Assembly: GCA_015492915.1 (NCBI GenBank)
Contig: WGED01000306.1
Location: 1-7,290, forward strand
DNA: 7,290 nt
Direction of reading: 5' to 3'
Source: Cyclobacteriaceae bacterium
Lineage (GTDB): Bacteria; Bacteroidota; Bacteroidia; Cytophagales; Cyclobacteriaceae
Positions within the stretch are counted from its first letter, which is position 1. Each line of letters begins with the position of its first letter. Positions 1 to 6,045 of this stretch are shown in pieces. The position numbers and the translations under genes are program-made. The notes under the pieces were generated by a model that was not told the DNA's origin, did not search any database, and worked only from the letters and a program-made list of their open reading frames with translations.

Positions 1-21
1 AGGGAACGGGAGATTATCACT

Positions 22-57
22 CGTCCTCTTCCGCCTTGTCAACAGGCGGAATGGACG
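22..57. repeat. Interrupted inverted repeat (strong hairpin) at left edge
   Basis: An inner perfect 8-bp stem pairs TTCCGCCT (29-36) with AGGCGGAA (44-51) around a 7-nt loop. An outer 5-bp stem pairs CGTCC (22-26) with GGACG (53-57), separated from the inner stem by a small 2x1 internal loop. The total is 13 GC-rich pairs. No T-run follows on either strand, so it is not a textbook intrinsic terminator. It could be the 3' end structure of a gene outside the window or part of an intergenic repeat. The rest of 1-98 shows no gene I can support. Confidence 0.55.
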
Positions 58-88
58 GGGACCCACTCAACCGGGCATTTGCAATTCC

Positions 89-114
89 CATGAAAAAATC
101 ACTGTTTTTTCATG
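89..114. terminator. A/T palindrome overlapping the hydrolase stop codon
   Basis: A perfect 10-bp inverted repeat: CATGAAAAAA (89-98) and TTTTTTCATG (105-114) around the 6-nt loop TCACTG. Read on the minus strand, the stop codon of the hydrolase lies in the loop and the last codons of that gene form one arm. The transcript would fold into an A-tract/U-tract hairpin, which resembles a bidirectional intrinsic terminator, although the stem lacks a GC-rich core. Similar palindromes lie near 2903, 3009 and 6959. The terminator role is inferred from position. Confidence 0.5.
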
Positions 115-1085
115 ACTGAATTGATCAAAAACATTTCGATGGCGCGGATGTATTTTCCCTTAGTCGCATGATCCTGGAATATTCGCACATGGCCCGGGCC
201 CTGAAACCATACAACGGTCAGATTATCCTTGTTTTTCATAGCTTCCAGTTCATCTTTTAAAACAAATGCCTTAGTGGTTTCGTCGTCTTCGCTCTGAAGG
301 ATGAGCATCGGGATACGCGGATCGCGTAAGACGGACAGCTTCATTTTCTCACCGAAATCATTGATCTCGGATGAGTACATGTCAAAGACCTTGTTAAAAA
401 ATACCATCGGCAAGCCGATATCATCCATCTGGTCGTGGATTGTCTCTTTCACGTCTGATAGCGGACTGTCCAGTATAATGCCCTCAACGGTGAGCATCTT
501 ATCATCAAGCATTCTTCGCAGTTCGGGACGCCCTATGGCATTGAGCACTGCCATGGCGCCCATCGAGAAGCCGTACAACAGAAATGTATCCTGATCATAC
601 TTTTTGTGCATCAGCAGTATCGAGGCGGTCACATCCTCCCCGAATTTATAGCCCATATACGTGCTGGCCGGTTCCGCTTTGCCGGAATTCCGCAGGTCGG
701 GGATGAAGATGTTGTACAAGGTGTCCAGAGACAACGAATCGATTAAAGCGAGGTATTTCATGGGTTTCAGCCTGTTGGAGGTGCGTCCGTGAATGAAAAT
801 CAGGCACCTGTTGGTTGGCCGTTTGGCCGGAATGTACCATGCGTTCAACTTTGTACTGTCGAGTGATATAAAATTGACTTCTTCACTTCTGAATCCGTAA
901 TCTTCGGGTTTGGAATGTCCACGGATAGCGTATTTGTTTACCAGTGCCGTATCGCTGAGCACCATTTCGAATGTATAAGGTTCATAATCCTTAATCCTGT
1001 CGAGCACGTAATAGGGCAGGTCTATCCAGATAATGGCAAAAGTACCGGCAATGATGATCAGAACGACAATTAGTCTCTTTCCCAT
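99..1085 (-). CDS. Membrane-anchored alpha/beta hydrolase (serine hydrolase)
   Basis: The protein has 328 residues. A hydrophobic segment at about residues 4-21, preceded by Lys-Arg, is an N-terminal membrane anchor or uncleaved signal, so the catalytic domain probably faces the periplasm. The alpha/beta-hydrolase landmarks appear in order: oxyanion-hole HGRTSNR (99-105), nucleophile elbow GFSMG with Ser174, probable acid Asp267 or Asp268 in QSEDDE, and catalytic His299 in GPGHVR. The layout resembles BEM46/YfhR-like hydrolases of the family often annotated simply as alpha/beta hydrolase. The substrate (an ester or acyl group) cannot be read from the sequence. The ATG at 1085 is chosen because it places the anchor at the N-terminus. 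The gene is divergent from fhs, with a 123-base gap. Its stop codon sits inside a palindrome. No defect is seen. Confidence 0.85.
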   Translation of the reverse strand: MGKRLIVVLIIIAGTFAIIWIDLPYYVLDRIKDYEPYTFEMVLSDTALVNKYAIRGHSKPEDYGFRSEEVNFISLDSTKLNAWYIPAKRPTNRCLIFIHGRTSNRLKPMKYLALIDSLSLDTLYNIFIPDLRNSGKAEPASTYMGYKFGEDVTASILLMHKKYDQDTFLLYGFSMGAMAVLNAIGRPELRRMLDDKMLTVEGIILDSPLSDVKETIHDQMDDIGLPMVFFNKVFDMYSSEINDFGEKMKLSVLRDPRIPMLILQSEDDETTKAFVLKDELEAMKNKDNLTVVWFQGPGHVRIFQDHATKGKYIRAIEMFLINSVMKKQ

Positions 1086-1105
1086 GGTGATTGGCGTATT
1101 GAGAT

Positions 1106-1113
1106 CAAAAATA
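1106..1113 (-). promoter_or_regulatory. Possible -7 element upstream of the hydrolase
   Basis: The minus strand reads TATTTTTG, an exact fit to the Bacteroidota -7 consensus TAnnTTTG, ending about 20 bases before the start codon. No TTTG-like -33 element lies at the expected 19-21-base spacing, so support is weak, and the region is AT-rich enough for a chance match. Confidence 0.25.
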
Positions 1114-1136
1114 ATATGAAATATAGAAATGAATCC

Positions 1137-1167
1137 GTTGAACTACATGGCATTTGTATTAATTTTA
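1137..1167 (+). promoter_or_regulatory. Candidate Bacteroidota-type promoter of fhs
   Basis: A -33-like GTTG (1137-1140) is followed after exactly 19 bases by TAATTTTA (1160-1167), which matches TAnnTTTG at all but the last base. Transcription would start near 1174, giving a leader of about 35 bases. The same octamer at the same spacing occurs before the fusion gene (4015-4045). This is a consensus match only. Confidence 0.35.
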
Positions 1168-1208
1168 TCCGCCGAAGGATATATTTTTTAACCTAAACAC
1201 TTACTGTG

Positions 1209-2876
1209 ATGACAGATATTGAAATTGCCCATAGCGTTACACCAAAACATATCACAGAGATAGCTTCTACACTTGGTATTTCAGAAGACGTCCTGGAATT
1301 GTACGGCAAGTACAAGGCAAAAATCCCGCTCACGGAAATAGACTTGAAAAAGGTGAATAAAGCCAATCTGATTCTTGTCACCTCTATCACACCGACGCCT
1401 GCCGGCGAAGGGAAAACGACTGTTTCCATCGGTCTTAATGACGGATTGAATAAGATAGGGAAGAAGTCCGTTGTGGTGCTGCGGGAACCTTCATTGGGGC
1501 CGGTTTTTGGCATCAAGGGCGGCGCTGCCGGCGGCGGCTGGTCGCAGGTCATCCCGATGGAAGACATCAACCTGCATTTTACCGGCGATTTTGCCGCGAT
1601 CGAAAAATCAAACAACCTGCTCTCGGCGCTGATCGATAATAATATTCAGAGCAAAAAGAGAAACCTGCGCATCGACCCGCGCACAGTGCTATGGAAACGC
1701 GCAATGGACATGAACGACCGCTCCCTCAGACAGATTGTCGTGGCGCTTGGTGGCAAAACGGGCGGTATACCGCATGAGACGGGCTTTAACATCACTGCTG
1801 CTTCCGAAGTGATGGCCATCCTTTGCCTGAGCGAAGACCTGAAGGACCTCAAGGAAAGACTCGCAAATATTTACATCGGTGATACTTTTGACAATGAGCC
1901 TATTTTTGCCAGGGACCTGAATGCGCAGGGCGCCATGGCCAGCCTGCTCAAAGATGCCATCAAGCCCAACCTGGTACAGTCGCTCGAAGGTAATCCGGCC
2001 ATCATACACGGTGGTCCCTTTGCCAATATCGCACAGGGGACCAACTCGATCATCGCCACGCGCATGGGTATGTCGCATGCTGATTATGTAGTGACCGAAG
2101 CGGGTTTCGGCGCCGATCTCGGTGCAGAGAAATTTTTTAATATAAAGTGCAGGAGCGGCAATATTTCTCCCAGGGCCGTTGTGCTCGTGGCGACCATCAG
2201 GGCGCTCAAATATCATGGCGGCAAACCGCTCAGCGAGCTCGGTGAAGAGGATGTGCCCGCACTGAAAAAAGGCGTCAGCAACCTGCGCAAGCACATCGAT
2301 ACGGTGCAGAGTTTCGGATTGCCCGTTGTCATCGCACTCAATCATTTCAAATATGATACACAGGCCGAAATTGATGCATTGAGGCAATCCTGTGATGACA
2401 GAGCTGTGCCGATGGCTGTCTCGTACGGCTTTGAAAAAGGTGGTGAAGGCGTGATGGAACTGGCCGAAATGGTTGTAAAGGCAACCTCCAGGTCAAGGAG
2501 CAGGTTCATGCCAACCTATGATCTGGATGACAGTGTGCGGGCCAAAATCGAAAAAGTTTGCCGAACAGTGTATGGCGCCCAGCATGTGATTTTGTCGAAT
2601 AAAGCTAAAAACCAGCTTAAAAAGATTGAGAGGCTTGGCTATGGCAAACTACCTGTCTGTATTGCCAAAACACAGAAGTCCCTCTCGGATGATGAGAAAC
2701 TGCTCGGCCGCCCGGAAAATTTCGACATCCATATCCGCGAATTTGAGATCGCTGCCGGAGCCGGCTTCCTGATCCCCATCGCGGGCAATATCCTGCGTAT
2801 GCCGGGCTTGCCTGCCGTACCTGCTGCGGAGCATATCGATATATCCAACGACGGAGAAATCACCGGCTTGTCGTAA
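1209..2876 (+). CDS. fhs: Formate-tetrahydrofolate ligase
   Basis: The enzyme joins formate to tetrahydrofolate with ATP to give 10-formyl-THF in cytoplasmic one-carbon metabolism, supplying purine and formyl-Met synthesis. The protein is 555 residues from ATG 1209, full length for bacterial Fhs (about 550-560). Numbered from that ATG, it shows the nucleotide-binding loop TPAGEGKT (63-70), the first family signature GIKGGAAGGGW (101-111), the second signature VATIRALKYHGG (327-338), LPVCIAKTQ (481-489), and a C-terminal MPGLPAVPAAEHIDI block typical of the family. A GTG at 1206 directly before the ATG is an alternative start; ATG is preferred. The gene stands alone, divergent from the hydrolase and convergent with nagB. 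No folD or purine gene is visible beside it. No missing motif was noticed. Confidence 0.97.
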   Translation: MTDIEIAHSVTPKHITEIASTLGISEDVLELYGKYKAKIPLTEIDLKKVNKANLILVTSITPTPAGEGKTTVSIGLNDGLNKIGKKSVVVLREPSLGPVFGIKGGAAGGGWSQVIPMEDINLHFTGDFAAIEKSNNLLSALIDNNIQSKKRNLRIDPRTVLWKRAMDMNDRSLRQIVVALGGKTGGIPHETGFNITAASEVMAILCLSEDLKDLKERLANIYIGDTFDNEPIFARDLNAQGAMASLLKDAIKPNLVQSLEGNPAIIHGGPFANIAQGTNSIIATRMGMSHADYVVTEAGFGADLGAEKFFNIKCRSGNISPRAVVLVATIRALKYHGGKPLSELGEEDVPALKKGVSNLRKHIDTVQSFGLPVVIALNHFKYDTQAEIDALRQSCDDRAVPMAVSYGFEKGGEGVMELAEMVVKATSRSRSRFMPTYDLDDSVRAKIEKVCRTVYGAQHVILSNKAKNQLKKIERLGYGKLPVCIAKTQKSLSDDEKLLGRPENFDIHIREFEIAAGAGFLIPIAGNILRMPGLPAVPAAEHIDISNDGEITGLS

Positions 2877-2902
2877 AATGATGAAAGGGCCTCTGCCGGG
2901 GC

Positions 2903-2927
2903 CATGAGAAATCGATGATTTTTTCAC
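2903..2927. terminator. Palindrome downstream of fhs (repeat copy)
   Basis: CATGAGAAATC (2903-2913), loop GAT, then GATTTTTTCAC (2917-2927). The arms pair over most of their length, with a G-T pair and two unpaired terminal positions. Bases 2904-2922 match 3010-3028 at 18 of 19 positions. The T6 tract at 2919-2924 ends a structured region 27 bases after the fhs stop, as expected for an intrinsic terminator acting on the plus strand. Confidence 0.5.
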
Positions 2928-2940
2928 AGGATATATGACA

Positions 2941-2961
2941 GGAGGCCTGACGCCGGCCTCC
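2941..2961. repeat. GC-rich perfect hairpin between fhs and nagB
   Basis: GGAGGCC (2941-2947) pairs perfectly with GGCCTCC (2955-2961) around a 7-nt loop. A further GGCCTC at 2888-2893, just after the fhs stop, could pair with the same GAGGCC arm, so two mutually exclusive folds exist. No T-run follows on the plus strand. The element lies between two convergent genes and may contribute to termination. Confidence 0.45.
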
Positions 2962-2977
2962 AACGGTACGGAATACT

Positions 2978-2995
2978 AACACCTGTACCGGTGTT
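2978..2995. repeat. Short inverted repeat AACACC/GGTGTT
   Basis: AACACC (2978-2983) and GGTGTT (2990-2995) form a perfect 6-bp stem with a 6-nt loop. The GGTGT arm can instead pair with ACACC at 3005-3009, which abuts the next palindrome. Function is unknown; the position between convergent genes is compatible with termination. Confidence 0.3.
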
Positions 2996-3008
2996 GCGTG
3001 TGTGACAC

Positions 3009-3033
3009 CATGAAAAATCGATGATTTTCCATG
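3009..3033. terminator. Palindrome downstream of nagB (repeat copy)
   Basis: CATGAAAAATC (3009-3019) and GATTTTCCATG (3023-3033) surround a 3-nt loop, with 10 of 11 positions pairing. It lies 20 bases beyond the nagB stop codon when read on the minus strand. Together with the copy at 2903 it brackets the GC-rich hairpins, so each convergent gene ends towards its own palindrome. A terminator role is inferred. Confidence 0.5.
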
Positions 3034-3053
3034 AACCTGAAAACCCGGTAGGG

Positions 3054-3860
3054 TTACAAACCCTGATTCCGTTCGATCATGTCTTCCACGCCTTTGAAAT
3101 ATTTCACGGTTTCCTGTTTTAGTTGCAGGGTAGAGGCCTCATCACAAACGAGGATGGCATGTTGATGCATCTGTAGCACAGAGGCGGTCCACATGTGGTT
3201 TACACCCTCTTCAACGATGGCTTTCAAAGCACGTGCCTTGTTGTAGCCGGTCACGATCAGCATCACCTCTCTGGCGTCGGTCACCGTACCCACACCAACG
3301 GTCAGGGCCGTGGTCGGGACTTTTGAAATGTCATTGTCGAAAAATCGCGCATTGGCAACGATGGTGTCATAGGTAAGTGTCTTCACCCTCGTTCGCGACA
3401 CAAGCGACGATCCGGGTTCGTTGAAAGCGATGTGACCATCAAGGCCGATACCACCTAAAAAGAGGTCAATGCCGCCGTAATTTTTGATCTTTTCTTCATA
3501 ATTGCGACATTCTTCTTCGAGGTCGGACGCATTTCCGTTCAGGATGTTGATGTTTTCCTTAGGGATGTCAATATGGTCAAAGAATTCTCTGTACATAAAG
3601 GAATGATAACTTTCGGGATGGCTTTCCGGCAATCCGACATATTCATCCATATTGAAGGTCACCACATTTTTAAAGGATATTTCCCCGGCTTCATAACGTC
3701 TGATCAGCTCTTTGTAAGTCGGAATAGGAGAAGAGCCGGTTGGCAGTCCGAGCACGAAAGGTTTTTCGGCGGTGGGGTTGGCGGCTTTTATTTTTTTGAT
3801 GATATAACCGGCAGCCCATTTGCCGACTTCCTTTGCTTCAGGTTTGATTACAATTCTCAT
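3054..3860 (-). CDS. nagB: Glucosamine-6-phosphate deaminase, allosteric type
   Basis: The enzyme converts glucosamine-6-phosphate to fructose-6-phosphate and ammonia in the cytoplasm, the last step of amino-sugar catabolism. The protein has 268 residues against 266 in E. coli and aligns with it almost without gaps, so residue numbers coincide. It shows the phosphate-binding loop GLPTGSSP (38-45), catalytic Asp72 in FNMDEY, and the ring-opening group Asp141, His143 and Glu148 in LDGHIAFNEP. The residues that bind the allosteric activator GlcNAc-6-phosphate in E. coli are also present: Ser151, Ser152, Arg158, Lys160 and Tyr254. Activation by GlcNAc-6-phosphate is therefore likely, although not proven. 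The ATG at 3860 fits the E. coli N-terminus. The gene is divergent from the NagB-like/PIG-L fusion across a 232-base control region. No nagA, kinase or transporter lies within the window. Confidence 0.97.
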   Translation of the reverse strand: MRIVIKPEAKEVGKWAAGYIIKKIKAANPTAEKPFVLGLPTGSSPIPTYKELIRRYEAGEISFKNVVTFNMDEYVGLPESHPESYHSFMYREFFDHIDIPKENINILNGNASDLEEECRNYEEKIKNYGGIDLFLGGIGLDGHIAFNEPGSSLVSRTRVKTLTYDTIVANARFFDNDISKVPTTALTVGVGTVTDAREVMLIVTGYNKARALKAIVEEGVNHMWTASVLQMHQHAILVCDEASTLQLKQETVKYFKGVEDMIERNQGL

Positions 3861-3919
3861 GTTGGTTTTGAATTTTTTTGCTGTAAAAAATTAAAAGGTT
3901 TCAATTAAAAAGCCTGATT

Positions 3920-3937
3920 GATAACAGTTGTGTTATC
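3920..3937. promoter_or_regulatory. Perfect inverted repeat, candidate operator
   Basis: GATAACA (3920-3926) and TGTTATC (3931-3937) are perfect 7-bp arms around GTTG. The site lies 60 bases upstream of the nagB start. If the nagB promoter uses the octamer at 3966-3973, it would sit just downstream of the transcription start, a position typical for a repressor. The regulator is unknown; none is encoded in the window. Confidence 0.4.
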
Positions 3938-3939
3938 CG

Positions 3940-3951
3940 ATAGTTAACTAT
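3940..3951. promoter_or_regulatory. 12-bp perfect palindrome, candidate operator
   Basis: ATAGTTAACTAT is fully self-complementary and begins two bases after the inverted repeat ending at 3937. The arm of the first site (GTTATC) and the core of this one (GTTAAC) are similar, so they may be two binding sites for one dimeric regulator. This is inference from symmetry and position. Confidence 0.35.
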
Positions 3952-3965
3952 ACTTGGCGGCTGCG

Positions 3966-3973
3966 CAAAATTA
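3966..3973 (-). promoter_or_regulatory. Possible -7 element for nagB
   Basis: The minus strand reads TAATTTTG, an exact match to TAnnTTTG. No TTTG-like -33 element stands 19-21 bases upstream, so the promoter would have to be weak or activator-dependent. It would give a leader of about 100 bases containing both palindromes. Confidence 0.3.
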
Positions 3974-3982
3974 TTAAATTGT

Positions 3983-4001
3983 TTGCAGTTTGTTGCAGTT
4001 T
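3983..4001. repeat. Tandem 9-bp direct repeat TTGCAGTTT, period 10
   Basis: TTGCAGTTT occurs at 3983-3991 and again at 3993-4001, separated by one base, so the copies fall on the same face of the helix. The pair lies about 50-65 bases upstream of the predicted start of transcription of the fusion gene, the usual place for an activator site. It is also upstream of the possible nagB promoter on the other strand. Confidence 0.4.
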
Positions 4002-4014
4002 ATCACGCCGAATA

Positions 4015-4045
4015 TGTGCTCAATAATGAGAAATAATTAATTTTA
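4015..4045 (+). promoter_or_regulatory. Candidate Bacteroidota-type promoter of the fusion gene
   Basis: TGTG (4015-4018, three of four bases of TTTG), then 19 bases, then TAATTTTA (4038-4045, seven of eight bases of TAnnTTTG). Transcription would begin near 4052, leaving about 40 bases of leader before the ATG at 4093. This is the same octamer and spacing as the candidate fhs promoter. Confidence 0.35.
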
Positions 4046-4092
4046 CCGCTTCATGAAATCAATATAGAATTAACACAGAAATTCAAAGAACC

Positions 4093-6045
4093 ATGTCGGA
4101 TAACAATTTATCACCATTAAATTTTCCAAACACCTCAGATTCAAAGACATTCCTGCGATATGAAAAGCTTCCCGTCAGCATTTACAAGGATTCGGCGTCA
4201 GCCTCGGTGGCGGTTGCCCGCGAAGTGGCTGCCGTGATCAGGGAAAAACAACTCAAGAAGGAGCCGTGCCTGATTGGCCTGGCCGCCGGATCGACGATGG
4301 TGGCGCTGTACAATGAACTGGTGCGCATGCACCGGGAGGAGAACCTGAGCTTCAGGAATGTAATTACTTTCAACATTGATGAGTTTTATCCGATGGATCC
4401 GGACTCGATCCAGAGTTATGCGCGATTTATGCATGAACACCTGCTGGATCTTGTCGATATAGAAAAGTCAAATATCCATTACCCCGATGCTACGCTGCCA
4501 AAAGACCGGATCAATGAGTTTTGCAATAAATATGAAGCCGAGATAAATAAACACGGAGGCCTCGATATCATCCTCAACGGTGTGAGCAGCCGCGGGCACA
4601 TGGGTTTTAATGAGCCGGGATCGCCCACGGACTCCAAGACGCGCCTCGTGACGCTCGACAGGGCTACGATCGTGTCGGCGGCAAGTGATTTCTATGGTGA
4701 GAACAATGTGCCCCGTAAAGGCATCACTATGGGGATTGAGACGATGTACAAAGCCAAAAAGGTGTACCTGATGGCATGGGGTGAAGGGAAAGCGGACATC
4801 ATCAAAAAGATCGTTGAGGGGCCGCAGACCGACCAGGTACCCGCATCCATTTATCAGACCCATCCTGATGCTACCGTGATTCTTGACGAGGCATCGGCCG
4901 ATGAACTGACGCGTGTCAAGACGCCGTGGATTGTGGATGTGCCGGTATGGAATGAGCACATGATCAAGAAGGCCGTCGTATGGCTGTGTCAGGAAGTGGA
5001 TAAGCCCGTCCTGAAGTTGACCAACCGGGATTACAACGATCACCACATGAACGACCTCATCACCGAAGTCGGTACCGCGTATGATATTAACATAAAAGTA
5101 TTTAACGAACTGCAAAACACCATCACCGGATGGCCGGGCGGCAAGCCCAATGCGGATGATTCGCGCAGGCCCGAACGCGCCAAACCGGCACAAAAGAGGG
5201 TGATCATCTTCAGCCCGCACCCCGATGATGATGTTATTTCCATGGGTGGTACCCTCATACGACTCGTCGATCAGGGGCACGATGTGCACGTGGCATATCA
5301 GACCTCGGGCAACATAGCCGTATTTGACGAAGATGTGATTCAGCATACCGACTTTTTCAGGGAGGTTGATCAGATGCTCGGATTGAAAAATAACGAATCG
5401 CTGGCTCTTTATGAGAAAGTGAACAAATACATCAAGGAAAAGAAGCCTGGAGAGGTCGATAAGGCGGAAGTGAAGAAGATCAAAGCGCTGATCAGACGCA
5501 GCGAAGCGCGGGCGGGTATCCGCTACTGCGGCCTTACCGACGACAAGGCACATTTTCTTGATCTGCCTTTCTATGAAACAGGAACTGTCAAGAAGAAGCC
5601 TATCGGGCAGGAAGATGTGGACATCATCAAAGACCTGCTCATCAAAATCAAGCCCCACCAGGTATATGCGGCCGGAGATCTGTCCGACCCGCACGGCACG
5701 CACAGGGTCTGCCTTGAAGCTATTTTCCGTGCGCTGGATGAACTTAAAAATGAGCCGTGGATCAAGGACTGCTGGGTTTGGCTGTACCGCGGCGCGTGGC
5801 ATGAATGGCCGATCGAGGAGATAGAGATGGCCGTGCCGATGAGCCCGGACGAACTGATGAAAAAACGCAAGGCGATATTCAAACACCAGTCGCAGAAGGA
5901 TTCGGCATTGTTCCCGGGAACGGATACCCGCGAATTCTGGCAGCGCGCCGAAGACCGCAATATGGGCCTCGCCAAGCTATACGATCACCTCGGTCTGGCG
6001 GAATATGAAGCCATGGAAGGCTTCAAGAGATATCATTTTCTCTAA
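4093..6045 (+). CDS. NagB-like / PIG-L (LmbE) deacetylase fusion protein
   Basis: The protein has 650 residues and no signal peptide, so it is probably cytoplasmic. Residues about 25-300 are a NagB-like sugar-phosphate isomerase/deaminase domain: altered phosphate loop GLAAGSTM (62-69), Asp96 in FNIDEF (E. coli Asp72), and SSRGHMGFNEP (165-175), where His169 and Glu174 match E. coli His143 and Glu148 but Asp141 is replaced by Arg167. Allosteric Ser152 and Lys160 become Pro178 and Val186. A linker (about 300-367) includes ITGWPGGKPNADD. Residues about 368-570 are a PIG-L domain: SPHPDDD (374-380) with metal ligands His376 and Asp379, and DPHGTHR (532-538) with His537 as likely third ligand. 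PIG-L enzymes deacetylate N-acetylglucosaminyl groups, so deacetylation coupled to a second step on the amino sugar is plausible. Such fusions are usually annotated as glucosamine-6-phosphate deaminase; I doubt that here. The gene is divergent from nagB. Confidence 0.9.
   Translation: MSDNNLSPLNFPNTSDSKTFLRYEKLPVSIYKDSASASVAVAREVAAVIREKQLKKEPCLIGLAAGSTMVALYNELVRMHREENLSFRNVITFNIDEFYPMDPDSIQSYARFMHEHLLDLVDIEKSNIHYPDATLPKDRINEFCNKYEAEINKHGGLDIILNGVSSRGHMGFNEPGSPTDSKTRLVTLDRATIVSAASDFYGENNVPRKGITMGIETMYKAKKVYLMAWGEGKADIIKKIVEGPQTDQVPASIYQTHPDATVILDEASADELTRVKTPWIVDVPVWNEHMIKKAVVWLCQEVDKPVLKLTNRDYNDHHMNDLITEVGTAYDINIKVFNELQNTITGWPGGKPNADDSRRPERAKPAQKRVIIFSPHPDDDVISMGGTLIRLVDQGHDVHVAYQTSGNIAVFDEDVIQHTDFFREVDQMLGLKNNESLALYEKVNKYIKEKKPGEVDKAEVKKIKALIRRSEARAGIRYCGLTDDKAHFLDLPFYETGTVKKKPIGQEDVDIIKDLLIKIKPHQVYAAGDLSDPHGTHRVCLEAIFRALDELKNEPWIKDCWVWLYRGAWHEWPIEEIEMAVPMSPDELMKKRKAIFKHQSQKDSALFPGTDTREFWQRAEDRNMGLAKLYDHLGLAEYEAMEGFKRYHFL

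Noticed and set aside
17..91. A 24-codon minus-strand frame after the hydrolase (starts MGIANARLSG)
   Set aside because: It is very short, overlaps both the left-edge hairpin and the palindrome, and nothing supports translation.
1..119. The plus-strand 3' end of a gene entering from the left
   Set aside because: All three plus frames are open for 30 or more codons from base 1, so openness is uninformative here, and none of the translations looks like a known C-terminus.
1206..1208. GTG as the start codon of fhs
   Set aside because: An ATG follows immediately at 1209. Extending by one residue brings no benefit, and ATG is the commoner start.
1689..2387. A 232-codon open frame on the minus strand inside fhs
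   Set aside because: The opposite strand encodes conserved Fhs signatures over this whole stretch; the antisense product has no domain features.
4468..5886. A 472-codon open frame on the minus strand, opposite the fusion gene
   Set aside because: It mirrors a plus-strand frame with clear NagB-like and PIG-L motifs; its own translation shows no recognisable motif, and long antisense frames are expected opposite such GC-balanced genes.
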